Origin: Pseudomonas sp. LB-090624
GTDB taxonomy: Bacteria > Pseudomonadota > Gammaproteobacteria > Pseudomonadales > Pseudomonadaceae
DNA: 64,000 nt
NCBI RefSeq assembly: GCF_003205205.1
Contig: NZ_QJRL01000014.1
Coordinates: forward strand, 54,453-118,452
Reading direction: 5' to 3'
The notes under the pieces are model-generated. The model searched no databases. It saw nothing but the letters and a program-made list of their open reading frames with translations, and was not told the origin of the DNA. Positions 55,001 to 63,927 of the stretch are shown piece after piece (positions within the stretch are counted from its first letter, which is position 1; each line of letters begins with the position of its first letter). A program made the translations under genes and the position numbers.

Positions 55001-56138
55001 GCTCGCCTGGACGCATCATGCGATAGATCTCGACCAAGGCTTCCAGCTGGTTGCTGGTGGTGTCGATCTTCAGCGTGTCGGAGATGAACGGACCGCAATC
55101 GATGTCGTTGGTGTACAGGGTCTCGATGCGGACAACCTGTGCCTTGGCGACCTTGATCAGCAGCTCGGTGGTCATCTCGGTGTTGCACTCGGCGAGAATC
55201 TCGCCGGTAGCCGGATGCACAATAGCCTTGGCAGTGGTGCGGCCAAGGACGTATTCCATAGGAACGTCCAGCTGCTTGACGCCAGCTTTTTCCAGCTGGT
55301 TGATGTGGCGCGCCGTGATACGGCGGCCTTGCTCAACGATGACTTTGCCGGTTTCGTCATGGATGTCCATGACCGCGACTTCACCACGCAGACGCTGCGG
55401 CACCAGTTCCAGGCTGAGTTTTTCGCCGGAAATGTGGAAGACGTTAGTGGTGTAGAAGGTATTCAGCACTTCTTCAGTGCTGTAACCCAGAGCGCGCAGC
55501 AGCACCGAGGCCGGCAGTTTGCGGCGACGGTCGATACGCACGAACACGCAGTCCTTCGGGTCGAACTCGAAGTCCAGCCAAGAACCGCGGTAAGGGATGA
55601 TGCGAGCGGAGTACAGCAGCTTGCCGGAGCTGTGAGTCTTGCCACGGTCGTGGTCGAAGAACACACCAGGCGAACGGTGCAGCTGGGAAACGATCACACG
55701 CTCGGTACCGTTGATAACGAAGGTACCGTTCTCAGTCATCAGGGGGATTTCACCCATGTAGACTTCTTGCTCTTTGATGTCCTTGATCGCTTTGTTCGAC
55801 GATTCCTTGTCGAAGATGATCAGGCGCACCTTGACCCGCAGTGGGACCGCGAAGGTCACGCCACGCAGGACACATTCCTTCACATCGAAGGCGGGTTCGC
55901 CCAGGCGATAGCCTACGTACTCCAGGGCAGCATTGCCGGAGTAGCTGATGATCGGGAATACCGATTTGAAGGCCGCGTGCAGGCCGACGTCGCGGAACTG
56001 ATCCTTGGATGCTCCCGCTTGCAGGAATTCGCGATACGAATCCAGCTGGATGGCCAGAAGGTATGGCACATCCATGACGTCCGGCAACTTGCTAAAGTCC
56101 TTGCGGATACGTTTTTTCTCAGTGTATGAGTAAGCCAT
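52065..56138 (-). CDS. rpoB: RNA polymerase beta subunit
   Basis: This 1357-residue subunit has a rifampicin pocket ([31 protein letters not shown]) that reads as wild type, with Asp, His and Ser at the positions usually mutated in resistance. The C-terminal [25 protein letters not shown] is conserved. A 219-base leader with an attenuator-like hairpin separates it from rplL. Confidence 0.98.
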   Translation of the reverse strand: MAYSYTEKKRIRKDFSKLPDVMDVPYLLAIQLDSYREFLQAGASKDQFRDVGLHAAFKSVFPIISYSGNAALEYVGYRLGEPAFDVKECVLRGVTFAVPLRVKVRLIIFDKESSNKAIKDIKEQEVYMGEIPLMTENGTFVINGTERVIVSQLHRSPGVFFDHDRGKTHSSGKLLYSARIIPYRGSWLDFEFDPKDCVFVRIDRRRKLPASVLLRALGYSTEEVLNTFYTTNVFHISGEKLSLELVPQRLRGEVAVMDIHDETGKVIVEQGRRITARHINQLEKAGVKQLDVPMEYVLGRTTAKAIVHPATGEILAECNTEMTTELLIKVAKAQVVRIETLYTNDIDCGPFISDTLKIDTTSNQLEALVEIYRMMRPGEPPTKDAAETLFNNLFFSAERYDLSAVGRMKFNRRIGRTEIEGSGVLSKEDIVEVLKTLVDIRNGKGIVDDIDHLGNRRVRCVGEMAENQFRVGLVRVERAVKERLSMAESEGLMPQDLINAKPVAAAVKEFFGSSQLSQFMDQNNPLSEITHKRRVSALGPGGLTRERAGFEVRDVHPTHYGRVCPIETPEGPNIGLINSLAAYARTNQYGFLESPYRVVKEGVVSDDIVFLSAIEEADHVIAQASAAMNEKKQLIDELVAVRHLNEFTVKAPEDVTLMDVSPKQVVSVAASLIPFLEHDDANRALMGSNMQRQAVPTLRADKPLVGTGMERNVARDSGVCVVARRGGVIDSVDASRIVVRVNDDEVETGEAGVDIYNLTKYTRSNQNTCINQRPLVSKGDKVQRSDIMADGPSTDMGELALGQNMRIAFMAWNGFNFEDSICLSERVVQEDRFTTIHIQELTCVARDTKLGPEEITADIPNVGEAALNKLDEAGIVYVGAEVGAGDILVGKVTPKGETQLTPEEKLLRAIFGEKASDVKDTSLRVPTGTKGTVIDVQVFTRDGVERDSRALAIEKMQLDEIRKDLNEEFRIVEGATFERLRSALNGQVVDGGAGLKKGTVITDEVLDGLEHGQWFKLRMAEDALNEQLEKAQQYIVDRRRLLDDKFEDKKRKLQQGDDLAPGVLKIVKVYLAIRRRIQPGDKMAGRHGNKGVVSVIMPVEDMPHDANGTPVDVVLNPLGVPSRMNVGQILETHLGLAAKGLGEKIDRMLEEQRKAAELRVFLTEVYNEIGGRQENLEEFTDAEILALAHNLKKGVPMATPVFDGAKEREIKAMLKLADLPESGQMVLFDGRTGNKFERPVTVGYMYMLKLNHLVDDKMHARSTGSYSLVTQQPLGGKAQFGGQRFGEMEVWALEAYGAAYTLQEMLTVKSDDVNGRTKMYKNIVDGDHRMEPGMPESFNVLIKEIRSLGIDIDLETE

Positions 56139-56282
56139 CAGCGTTCCCCAGCTTGGTCACCTGCTTGTTTGGCTTCTCCCGGCGGGAGCAGCCAGAAAAT
56201 CGTGCAAACCCCTTGGTTTGCGCACCCACATGGGTGTCTTGCAGCGTGTTATCGGGGCCGGTACGACCAGCCACCAATAACG

Positions 56283-56312
56283 GAAAAAGGCCGGTGGCAT
56301 AAGCCACCAGCC
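56283..56312 (-). terminator. Attenuator-like terminator between rplL and rpoB
   Basis: On the minus strand GGCTGGTGGC-TTAT-GCCACCGGCC (10 bp with one G-U pair) is followed by TTTTT. In E. coli a partial terminator at this place lowers rpoBC relative to rplJL. A further hairpin (GCAAACC/GGTTTGC, around 56198-56222) lies nearer rpoB. Confidence 0.82.
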
Positions 56313-56357
56313 ATCAGCCTTTTGCTCAACGCTCAGGCTGGCATCGCAAAGTCGAGA

Positions 56358-56723
56358 TTACTTCAGCTCGACTTTAGCGCCTGCTTCTTCCAGCTTCTTC
56401 TTAGCGTCTTCAGCGGCTTCTTTCGAAACGCCTTCAGCTACAACCTGAGGAGCGCCATCGACTTTCTCTTTGGCTTCTTTCAGGCCCAGACCGGTCAGCT
56501 CGCGAACGGCCTTGATCACGTTCACTTTCTTGTCGCCGGCTTCAACCAGAACAACGTTGAACTCGGTCTGCTCTTCAACAACGGCAGCAGCAGCAGCTGG
56601 GCCAGCAGCGGCAACAGCAGCGGTAACGCCGAAGGTTTCTTCCATTGCTTTGATCAGCTCAACAACTTCCAGAACGGTTTTCTGGCCGATTGCTTCGATG
56701 ATTTGTTCGTTAGTCAGAGACAT
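56358..56723 (-). CDS. rplL: 50S ribosomal protein L7/L12
   Basis: This 121-residue stalk protein has an N-terminal dimerisation helix ([32 protein letters not shown]), an Ala/Gly-rich hinge ([14 protein letters not shown]) and a C-terminal factor-binding domain ([23 protein letters not shown]). It follows rplJ by 76 bases. Confidence 0.98.
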
Positions 56724-56799
56724 GACTCAATCCTGTATTGGGGTGACAGCCTACGCAGCCATCAAATTAAACGTATGATTTTGAAAGAGTTCGCACGCC

Positions 56800-57300
56800 T
56801 TAGGCGGCGGTAGCTTCTTTCTGGTCGCGAATGGCTGCCAGAGTACGAGCCAGCTTGCTGGTGGCGCCTTGGATAACGCTCATCAGTCGTGCAATAGCTT
56901 CGTCGCGGGTCGGCAGGGTAGCCAACACGTCGATCTGGTTCGCTGCAATGAAATTGCCGTCAAACGCAGCTGCCTTGATCTCGAACTTGTCCTGACCCTT
57001 GGCGAACTCTTTGAACAGACGAGCAGCAGCGCCCGGGTGTTCGTTGGAGAAAGCAATCAGGGTCGGGCCTTTGAACGCGTCGTTGAGGATCGAGAATTCG
57101 GTGCCTTCAACAGCGCGCTTGAGCAGGGTGTTACGCACTACACGTACGTAAACGCCAGCTTCGCGGGCCTCTTTACGGAGTCCGGTCATTGCGCTTACAG
57201 TCACGCCACGGGCATCAGCCACAACAGCGGACAGAGCGACTTTGGCAGCCTCGTTGACTTCAGCGACGATGGCCTTCTTGTCTTCGAGTTTAATTGCCAC
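56800..57300 (-). CDS. rplJ: 50S ribosomal protein L10
   Basis: This 166-residue stalk base protein starts with GTG 57300 ([19 protein letters not shown]), AGGAG upstream; the upstream in-frame extension is not conserved. L10 with L12 represses its own mRNA in E. coli by binding the leader; the leader here is nearly 200 bases and contains a strong hairpin. Confidence 0.97.
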   Translation of the reverse strand: MAIKLEDKKAIVAEVNEAAKVALSAVVADARGVTVSAMTGLRKEAREAGVYVRVVRNTLLKRAVEGTEFSILNDAFKGPTLIAFSNEHPGAAARLFKEFAKGQDKFEIKAAAFDGNFIAANQIDVLATLPTRDEAIARLMSVIQGATSKLARTLAAIRDQKEATAA

Positions 57301-57467
57301 GGGTTTACTCCTGGTTTTTACCGTTTCATCTGGCCGAAGCCGGATGTCGTTTTGGTGTCTGATTCGGTAACGAATCGGGAGCACCATCTGCGTGGGCTGG
57401 TGTTTTAAGGCTTGCGCCGCCTACGGTCTTGGATAGCCCCCGCCAGGCAGGGACCCCAATTTTTGCT

Positions 57468-57491
57468 GGTGGCGCGACAGGTCGCGCCACC
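57468..57491. promoter_or_regulatory. Perfect 11-bp hairpin in the rplA-rplJ leader
   Basis: GGTGGCGCGAC-AG-GTCGCGCCACC is exact. It follows the rplA stop by only six bases and has no T-tract on the minus strand. It could be a processing or stability element, or the 5' border of the L10 regulatory leader. Confidence 0.65.
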
Positions 57492-57497
57492 ATGTTC

Positions 57498-58193
57498 TTA
57501 CACGTTCAGCGAGCTCTGATCGATGACCAGACCTGGGCCCATGGTGGTGCTCAGGGTAACGCGCTTAACGTAGATACCTTTCGAAGAAGCAGGCTTGATA
57601 CGCTTCAGGTCAGCGATCAGGGCTTCAACGTTTTCCTTCAGCTTGTCAGCTTCAAAGCCGATTTTGCCAACGGAGGTGTGGATGATACCGTTCTTGTCGG
57701 TACGGTAGCGAACCTGACCAGCCTTGGCGTTTTTCACGGCAGTGGCTACGTCTGGAGTCACGGTACCAACTTTCGGGTTAGGCATCAGGCCGCGAGGACC
57801 CAGAACCTGACCCAGCTGACCCACAACGCGCATGGCATCAGGCGATGCGATGACGACGTCATAGTTCAGGTCGCCGCCTTTCATTTCGGCAGCCAGATCG
57901 TCCATACCTACACGGTCAGCGCCGGCAGCCAGAGCAGCTTCAGCAGCTGGACCCTGAGTGAAGACAGCAACGCGAACGGTCTTGCCAGTGCCGTGCGGCA
58001 GCACGGTAGCGCTACGTACGACCTGGTCGGATTTACGCGGGTCAACACCGAGGTTTACGGCGATGTCGTAGGACTCGACGAACTTGGCAGCAGGCAGCGA
58101 GGCCAGCAGGGTTGCCGCTTCTTCGAAGTTGTAGGCCTTGCCTGCTTCGATTTTCTCGGCGATTGCCTTTTGGCGTTTAGTCAGCTTAGCCAT
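57498..58193 (-). CDS. rplA: 50S ribosomal protein L1
   Basis: The 231-residue stalk protein begins [26 protein letters not shown] and has the signature [35 protein letters not shown]1 is the translational repressor of rplKA in E. coli. Its ATG overlaps the rplK stop by one base. Confidence 0.98.
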
Positions 58194-58624
58194 TACACAC
58201 CCTCCACGTTCAGGCCCATGCTGCGGGCAGAGCCAGCGATGGTGCGTACAGCAGCGTCCAGGTCAGCGGCAGTCAGGTCAGCCTGTTTGGCTTTCGCGAT
58301 GTCTTCCAGCTGAGCACGGGTAACGGTACCGACTTTAACGGTGTTCGGGCGAGCCGAACCACTGGTCAGGCCAGCAGCTTTCTTCAGCAGAACCGAGGCA
58401 GGGGTGCTCTTGGTCTCGAAGGTGAAGCTACGGTCGCTGTAGACAGTGATGATCACTGGAGTCGGCAGGCCGGCTTCTTGACCCTGGGTACGGGCGTTGA
58501 AGGCCTTGCAGAATTCCATGATGTTCACACCATGTTGACCCAGTGCTGGACCAACGGGTGGGCTTGGGTTGGCCTGGCCGGCCTTTACTTGCAGCTTGAT
58601 GTAAGCCTGAATCTTCTTAGCCAT
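58193..58624 (-). CDS. rplK: 50S ribosomal protein L11
   Basis: This 143-residue protein reads [43 protein letters not shown], the thiostrepton and RelA-linked N-domain, with a C-terminal rRNA-binding domain. It has its own leader after the nusG terminator and is coupled to rplA. Confidence 0.98.
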
Positions 58625-58694
58625 GAGCTACTCCAAAATCGGGTACGAACGCCTGATGGCTCCCCGGATGACTTGCGTTTTATCCCAGTGACGA

Positions 58695-58725
58695 CAAAAC
58701 CCCGCAGCACACAGGGCTGCGGGGT
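58695..58725 (-). terminator. Terminator between nusG and rplK
   Basis: On the minus strand ACCCCGCAGC and GCTGCGGGGT form a 10-bp stem with a 7-base loop, followed by TTTTGTC. Confidence 0.85.
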
Positions 58726-58743
58726 ATGGGATGCGTTGTCCGC

Positions 58744-59277
58744 CTAGACCTTTTCGACCTGGCTGAACTCGAGCTCCACCGGAGTAGAGCGACCGAAAAT
58801 AAGCACTGCAACCTGCAGACGGCTTTTCTCGTAGTTAACCTCTTCGACACTACCATTGAAGTCTGCGAACGGACCATCAATGACTCGAACCACTTCACCT
58901 GGCTCGAACAGCGTCTTCGGCTTCGGCTTATCGCTACCGTCCGCTACGCGACGCAGGATAGCCTCAGCTTCTTTATCAGTGATCGGCGCAGGCTTGTCTG
59001 CGGTACCACCAATGAAGCCCATCACACGAGGGGTGTCCTTGACCAAGTGCCAAGTCCCTTCGTTCATCTCCATCTGGACCAATACATAGCCAGGGAAGAA
59101 TTTACGCTCACTTTTGCGCTTCTGGCCATTGCGCATTTCGACGACTTCTTCGGTCGGAACCAAGATCTCGCCGAAACCGTCTTCCATGCCAGCCAGCTTG
59201 ACGCGCTCGATCAGGGAGCGCATTACATGCTTCTCGTAACCCGAGTAAGCATGCACAACATACCAACGCTTAGCCAC
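58744..59277 (-). CDS. nusG: Transcription termination/antitermination protein NusG
   Basis: This 177-residue factor binds RNA polymerase through its N-domain ([14 protein letters not shown]...[10 protein letters not shown]) and links to Rho or S10 through a C-terminal KOW domain ([23 protein letters not shown]). It lies nine bases after secE and is followed by a terminator before rplK. Confidence 0.98.
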   Translation of the reverse strand: MAKRWYVVHAYSGYEKHVMRSLIERVKLAGMEDGFGEILVPTEEVVEMRNGQKRKSERKFFPGYVLVQMEMNEGTWHLVKDTPRVMGFIGGTADKPAPITDKEAEAILRRVADGSDKPKPKTLFEPGEVVRVIDGPFADFNGSVEEVNYEKSRLQVAVLIFGRSTPVELEFSQVEKV

Positions 59278-59286
59278 GGGACACCT

Positions 59287-59655
59287 TTAGCCAACGATCA
59301 AGGAGACCGCCCAGCCGAGCAGGGAATCAAGACCCCACAACAGCAGTGCCATAACCAGCACAACAGCCACAACAATCAGCGTGGTCTGGGTGGTTTCCTG
59401 GCGGGTCGGCCACACGACTTTACGAATCTCGGTACGAGCTTCCTTCGCCAACGCAAAGAACGACTTGCCCTTCGCAGTCTGCAGAGCTACAAAGCCCGCG
59501 ACAGCAGCCAGGACGAGAAGTGCGAGAACGCGATACAGAATCGGGGAGGCGGAGTAGTATTGATTACCCACAACACCAACAACCACCAAAGCCACTACAG
59601 CCAGCCACTTGAACAGATCAAAACGCGATTCTTGGGCTTCAGTTTTGGGGGTCAT
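59287..59655 (-). CDS. secE: Preprotein translocase subunit SecE
   Basis: The 122-residue inner-membrane protein has three hydrophobic helices (about residues 15-33, 38-58 and 92-115), as in the long gammaproteobacterial SecE. The conserved amphipathic segment before the last helix (EARTEIRKVVWPTRQET) is diagnostic. It forms SecYEG with SecY (32545). It is co-transcribed with tRNA-Trp upstream and nusG downstream. Confidence 0.96.
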   Translation of the reverse strand: MTPKTEAQESRFDLFKWLAVVALVVVGVVGNQYYSASPILYRVLALLVLAAVAGFVALQTAKGKSFFALAKEARTEIRKVVWPTRQETTQTTLIVVAVVLVMALLLWGLDSLLGWAVSLIVG

Positions 59656-59699
59656 CGAGGAGGATCCTGTAAGAAGAAAGCCATCACACCGAGGTGAAA

Positions 59700-59775
59700 T
59701 GGCAGGTCAGGAGGGAATCGAACCCCCAACCTACGGTTTTGGAGACCGTCGCTCTGCCAATTGAGCTACTGACCT
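59700..59775 (-). tRNA. tRNA-Trp (anticodon CCA)
   Basis: This 76-base tRNA has acceptor AGGTCAG paired to CTGACCT, anticodon loop CTCCAAA (CCA), a T-loop GGTTCGATTCC and an encoded CCA. It lies between the second tuf and secE with a promoter directly upstream. Confidence 0.97.
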
Positions 59776-59797
59776 GTAACGCTGTATCAGGCCGGCC

Positions 59798-59825
59798 ATT
59801 ATACCGGCCTGATCAAGTAAATCAA
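59798..59825 (-). promoter_or_regulatory. Promoter for tRNA-Trp/secE/nusG
   Basis: On the minus strand TTGATT and TATAAT are 16 bases apart, followed by the GC-rich discriminator GGCCGGCC. The -35 box lies four bases from the stop of the second tuf, and the AT-rich last codons of tuf may supply an UP element. The -10 sits inside a TCAGGCCGG/CCGGCCTGA palindrome. Confidence 0.75.
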
Positions 59826-59829
59826 CTAC

Positions 59830-61023
59830 TTATTCAATAATTTTTGCTACGACGCCGGCGCCGACGGTACGACCGCCTTCACGGATAGCGAAGCGCAGAC
59901 CGTCTTCCATTGCGATGGTCTTGATCAGGGTAACAGTCATCTGAATGTTGTCACCTGGCATTACCATTTCAACGCCTTCCGGCAGTTCGCAGTTACCGGT
60001 CACGTCAGTGGTACGGAAGTAGAACTGTGGACGGTAGCCTTTGAAGAACGGAGTGTGACGACCGCCTTCTTCCTTCGACAGTACGTAGACTTCTGCGGTG
60101 AACTTGGTGTGCGGCTTGACCGAACCTGGCTTAACCAGAACCTGGCCACGCTCAACGTCGTCACGCTTGGTACCACGCAGCAGAACGCCGCAGTTCTCGC
60201 CAGCACGACCTTCGTCCAGCAGCTTGCGGAACATCTCAACACCGGTGCAGGTGGTGGTGGTGGTGTCACGCAGACCAACGATTTCCAGCGGATCCTGAAC
60301 GCGGACGATACCACGCTCGATACGACCGGTAACAACGGTACCACGACCCGAGATCGAGAATACGTCTTCGATCGGCATCAGGAATGGCTGGTCGATGGCA
60401 CGAACTGGCTCAGGAATGTAGCTGTCCAGAGTTTCTACCAGCTTCTTGACAGCGGTAGTGCCCATTTCGTTGTCGTCTTTGCCTTCCAGCGCCATACGAG
60501 CCGAACCGATGATGATCGGGGTGTCGTCGCCTGGGAAGTCGTAGGTGGACAGCAGGTCGCGAACTTCCATCTCGACCAGTTCCAGCAGCTCAGCGTCGTC
60601 TACCAGGTCAGCCTTGTTCAGGAAGACCACGATGTACGGAACGCCTACCTGACGGGACAGCAGGATGTGCTCACGGGTTTGTGGCATCGGACCATCGGCG
60701 GCCGAGCAAACCAGGATCGCGCCGTCCATCTGGGCAGCACCGGTGATCATGTTCTTCACGTAGTCAGCGTGACCTGGGCAGTCAACGTGAGCGTAGTGAC
60801 GAATGGTCGAGTTGTACTCAACGTGAGCGGTGTTGATGGTGATACCGCGCGCTTTTTCTTCCGGAGCCGAGTCGATCTTGTCGAACTCAACGATTGCCGA
60901 ACCGAAAACTTCGGAGCAAACGCGAGTCAGAGCTGCGGTCAGAGTGGTCTTACCGTGGTCAACGTGGCCGATAGTGCCGACGTTAACGTGGGGAAGGGAA
61001 CGATCAAACTTTTCCTTAGCCAT
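59830..61023 (-). CDS. tuf: Elongation factor Tu (second copy, tRNA-tuf locus)
   Basis: The 397-residue GTPase is the same protein as the copy at 43245. It starts with ATG 61023 rather than GTG. The nucleotide sequence matches the first copy almost throughout but departs in the last nine or so codons, which are AT-rich here, and at a few sites near the start. It sits in the classical tRNA-Tyr-Gly-Thr-tuf cluster behind a terminator-like hairpin. An in-frame upstream extension to 61146 runs through tRNA-Thr and is not real. Confidence 0.97.
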
Positions 61024-61061
61024 CGATACAATCCTCCGCAGAAGAAATAGTCTTGCGCTGA

Positions 61062-61094
61062 TAAAACAAAGGCAGATATTTTCATATCTGCCTT
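61062..61094 (-). terminator. Terminator-like hairpin between tRNA-Thr and tuf
   Basis: On the minus strand AAGGCAGATAT-GAAA-ATATCTGCCTT is a perfect 11-bp stem with a GAAA loop, followed by TGTTTTAT. It probably sets partial read-through from the tRNAs into tuf and/or is a processing site. Confidence 0.75.
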
Positions 61095-61101
61095 GTTTAA
61101 A

Positions 61102-61177
61102 TGGAGCTCTTGAGCGGATTTGAACCGCTGACCTCACCCTTACCAAGGGTGTGCTCTACCAACTGAGCTACAAGAGC
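61102..61177 (-). tRNA. tRNA-Thr (anticodon GGT)
   Basis: This 76-base tRNA has acceptor GCTCTTG, anticodon loop CTTGGTA, T-loop GGTTCAAATCC and an encoded CCA. Confidence 0.97.
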
Positions 61178-61206
61178 GAAACACTTTGTGCAAAATCCAG
61201 CAAACT

Positions 61207-61280
<74 letters not shown>

Positions 61281-61304
61281 GGAGCTTGCGGCTCTCGCTG
61301 AAAC

Positions 61305-61388
61305 TGGTGGAGGGAGAAGGATTCGAACCTTCGAAGCTCTCGCAACGGATTTACAGTCCGTCCCCTTTGGCCGCTCGGGAATCCCTCC
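61305..61388 (-). tRNA. tRNA-Tyr (anticodon GTA)
   Basis: This 84-base class II tRNA has acceptor GGAGGGA, anticodon loop CTGTAAA, a long variable arm and an encoded CCA. It is the first gene of the tRNA-tuf transcript. Confidence 0.97.
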
Positions 61389-61401
61389 AGATGTGGCCGG
61401 C

Positions 61402-61430
61402 ATTCTATGTCTCTGCCGTCCTAGTGTCAA
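61402..61430 (-). promoter_or_regulatory. Main promoter of the tRNA-Tyr-Gly-Thr-tuf operon
   Basis: On the minus strand TTGACA and TAGAAT are exactly 17 bases apart, followed by the GC-rich discriminator GCCGGCC typical of stringently controlled promoters. A-tract-rich DNA just upstream (61431-61462, GAAAAAATTTGAAAAAACG) looks like a strong UP element. Confidence 0.9.
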
Positions 61431-61529
61431 GCGTTTTTTCAAATTTTTTCAATCAAATCTGAAACTTAGCTACTTTGACACTGCTTCCGGTCCTGCCACC
61501 TGAGTGGTGTTCCCTGTGAAGCGGGCGCC

Positions 61530-61557
61530 ATTCTATCAAGCTATTCGCCAGTTGCAA
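61530..61557 (-). promoter_or_regulatory. Possible second promoter upstream of the tRNA cluster
   Basis: On the minus strand TTGCAA and TAGAAT are 16 bases apart, followed by GGCGCCCGC. The -35 box lies inside the end of the upstream gene (stop at 61541). Confidence 0.5.
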
Positions 61558-61966
61558 TACCCTGGCAGAAAATAATTTTATGTTTTAAGTCTTTGAAATC
61601 ATTGGAAAGAGACGAGAGCAACGCCTGGTCCAGCAACCGCTCGCTTTCCGAGGCCACCTTAAGCCAGCGACCATCAGCTCCCGGCAGCTGCTTATCTACT
61701 GGAGAGGTAGCAACGTCCAGGCTCAACAAGCGTTGGCGCAGCGCCTCTAGCTGCTCGGGCGCCATCTCACCGCCGATCACCAAGCATTCTTCACGGCGCT
61801 TTGGCGGCGTAGACACACCCGTTTCACGCAACAGACGGATTTCTTGCTGATTCCCCTTGTACAACGACAGCGGGGCGACTTCCTTGACCTTCAGCGGGGC
61901 TTCCTGCTGATGCCATACGTAATAAAAGACGTTGAGCACCAGTAACAGCAGAAACAACCAACGCAT
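61541..61966 (-). CDS. Small membrane-anchored protein of unknown function
   Basis: The 141-residue protein has one N-terminal membrane helix (MRWLFLLLLVLNVFYYVW, residues 1-18) and a mainly periplasmic part. The C-terminal 70 residues (CLVIGGEMAPEQLEALRQRLLSLDV...) have the spacing of a SPOR-like peptidoglycan-binding fold, but I would not insist on that. ATG 61966 has GAGGTG upstream and lies eight bases after the coaX stop. The order birA-coaX-this gene-tRNAs is conserved in Pseudomonas as I recall it. Confidence 0.8.
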   Translation of the reverse strand: MRWLFLLLLVLNVFYYVWHQQEAPLKVKEVAPLSLYKGNQQEIRLLRETGVSTPPKRREECLVIGGEMAPEQLEALRQRLLSLDVATSPVDKQLPGADGRWLKVASESERLLDQALLSSLSNDFKDLKHKIIFCQGIATGE

Positions 61967-61973
61967 AGGCACC

Positions 61974-62723
61974 TCAATCCAATGGGCAGGCCATTGCCAG
62001 GCCAACGAAAACCAAGTCAGGCACGACACGCGCCTGCGGGATGGCATCCTTCACCAATGGCGCATCACCACCAGTGAGGAACACCGTGAACGCCTCCCCC
62101 CATAGAGCACGCGCTTGCTCAAGCTGAGTGCGAGCAAAACCCTGCAGCATCAACACACACCCGCGCTCGACTGCCTCGACAGTGGAACGGCCAGGCGACA
62201 GACTGACCAATGCGCGCTCGGCAGAGTCATCGTCATAGCGGATGCGGCGGGTATGCGTACGCAACTGGCTGCGCATCAATGGCATTCCCGGACAGATATA
62301 GCCACCCAGGTGCTCGCCATCGGCGGCAACGAAGTCCGCCTTGGCAGCTGTACCCAGGTCAATGACCAGACATGCCCCACCGGCCAGGTGAAAGGCGCCC
62401 AGCGCCGCCAGCCAACGGTCCATGCCTAAGCGCTGATAATCGTCATAGCCATTGCGCACACCCGCCATTTCCTGAGCCGGGTGGGCAACCTGCGCCTGCA
62501 CGGCGAATGCCTGGGCGATCACAGCGCACAGCGCATCGGTTTCCTCCTCGCTGCGCACACTGACAATACGGCAGCCGGTGAGGCGCACCGCAACAAGTGC
62601 AGCCACTTCAGCCACCAGCGCCTGATCGGAATCGACGATGCCACCACCAGCTATCACTGCTTCAGCGGTGTGGATCACCCGCCATTTGATGAAGCTGTTA
62701 CCGCAATCGAGCTCAAGAATCAT
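61974..62723 (-). CDS. coaX: Type III pantothenate kinase
   Basis: This 249-residue enzyme makes the first committed step of coenzyme A synthesis. It belongs to the ASKHA fold: a phosphate loop ([12 protein letters not shown], residues 3-14) and a second loop [11 protein letters not shown], plus [11 protein letters not shown]. No classical P-loop is present, as expected for CoaX. ATG 62723 is preferred to GTG 62726. It overlaps the birA stop by about eleven bases, so the two are coupled. Confidence 0.95.
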   Translation of the reverse strand: MILELDCGNSFIKWRVIHTAEAVIAGGGIVDSDQALVAEVAALVAVRLTGCRIVSVRSEEETDALCAVIAQAFAVQAQVAHPAQEMAGVRNGYDDYQRLGMDRWLAALGAFHLAGGACLVIDLGTAAKADFVAADGEHLGGYICPGMPLMRSQLRTHTRRIRYDDDSAERALVSLSPGRSTVEAVERGCVLMLQGFARTQLEQARALWGEAFTVFLTGGDAPLVKDAIPQARVVPDLVFVGLAMACPLD

Positions 62724-63672
62724 CACGCAACCTCAAACTGAGCTCACCACCACTGAAGCTCTTTTCCACTCCGTCCACCTCAAGGCGCAAACCGCCCTGC
62801 CCGTCGACGCCTCGAACCACACCATCTATACGTGTGCTACCCGCAACCAGCGAAACGTTGCGCCCCTGCCAAAGGTGCGCCTGCTCCCACTCCTCCTGGA
62901 ATGCGGCAAAACCGTATCGACGATGGCGCGCCAACTCATGCTGCAGCTGCTGACTGAGCGATGCTACCAAATGGTTACGGTCTATCGCCGCGCCCACTTC
63001 ACGCCGCATCGAGGTCCACTGCTGATCCACCTGGTCGTTGACCTGCATGTTCACGTTGATACCGATACCCAGCACTACATGACAGACATCCGCAGGATCA
63101 CCCACCAACTCCAGGAGAATGCCGGTGATCTTCTGCTGCCGAACCAGAACATCATTGGGCCATTTCAGGCCCACGTCCTTTATGCCGAACGCCTGCAAGG
63201 TACGCATGACTGCCAGCCCAACCACCAAGCTCAAGCCTTCGAGCTGGCGCATGCCGCCATCGACGCGCAGCACCAGGCTGTAATAGAGATTCTCGGCAAA
63301 CGGGCTCACCCACTGCCGACCACGCCGACCACGACCTGCGCTCTGACGCTCTGCCAGGACCAGGAATGGCGCTGCCTGCCCCTCACTGGCAAGGCGCAGA
63401 CCTTCGGCGTTGGTGGAGTCGATGGTGTCGTGGATGAATACCGGCCACTGCTCGCCGCCGGCAAACCCAGCGATCGCCTGCCCCTCCAGCAAAGCCAAGG
63501 GTGCCGCCAGCTGATAGCCCCGCCCACGCACTTTGTGAATGGTGAGGTTAAGCTCACTTTCCAGATGCTGCAGCTGCTTCCAAACTGCGCTGCGACTCAC
63601 ACCGAGGGCTGCCCCCAGAGCTTCTCCGGAATGGAACCGGCCGTCCTTGAGGAGATTCAACAACTTCAGCAT
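62713..63672 (-). CDS. birA: Biotin-protein ligase and biotin operon repressor BirA
   Basis: The 319-residue bifunctional protein has an N-terminal winged helix ([16 protein letters not shown], about residues 24-39), the ligase motif GRGRRGRQW, the KWPNDV motif and a C-terminal SH3-like domain. It biotinylates acetyl-CoA carboxylase carrier protein and may repress biotin genes. ATG 63672 gives the usual length; the longer frame to 63876 includes non-coding DNA next to the rRNA operon. Confidence 0.96.
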   Translation of the reverse strand: MLKLLNLLKDGRFHSGEALGAALGVSRSAVWKQLQHLESELNLTIHKVRGRGYQLAAPLALLEGQAIAGFAGGEQWPVFIHDTIDSTNAEGLRLASEGQAAPFLVLAERQSAGRGRRGRQWVSPFAENLYYSLVLRVDGGMRQLEGLSLVVGLAVMRTLQAFGIKDVGLKWPNDVLVRQQKITGILLELVGDPADVCHVVLGIGINVNMQVNDQVDQQWTSMRREVGAAIDRNHLVASLSQQLQHELARHRRYGFAAFQEEWEQAHLWQGRNVSLVAGSTRIDGVVRGVDGQGGLRLEVDGVEKSFSGGELSLRLRDDS

Positions 63673-63881
63673 GCCAGTCTCGACTTGGAATAAGGCAGGC
63701 ATGATAGCCATGGGCTGTGGGCTTGCATAGGAAAAGGGCCGAAAGCTCGTGCCCGACTTGCGACAGGCAGCGCAGTGGATGGCATGGGTTCGCCCGTATT
63801 CACGGGGCAAGCCCGCTAGCACACTGATCTGTCCCAGGCCGCAGGCACATGCAAGGCTGGAGATTTCTCCGGCCACAAAGA

Positions 63882-63920
63882 CAAAACCCCTACCTGCATG
63901 TGCAGATAGGGGTTTTGCGA
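63882..63920 (-). terminator. Terminator of the rRNA operon
   Basis: CAAAACCCCTACCTGCA and TGCAGATAGGGGTTTTG form a long stem (one G-U pair in the minus-strand RNA) followed by TTTGTGG, just after the 5S rRNA. The interval 63673-63881 otherwise shows only a REP-like GCCCGTATTCACGGGGC palindrome near 63794. Confidence 0.88.
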
Positions 63921-63927
63921 AATGAAT

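Noticed and set aside
52062..56129. Open frame of 1355 codons on the plus strand opposite rpoB
   Set aside because: It is the antisense shadow of a highly biased GC-rich gene; composition is unlike a real protein and rpoB is certain.
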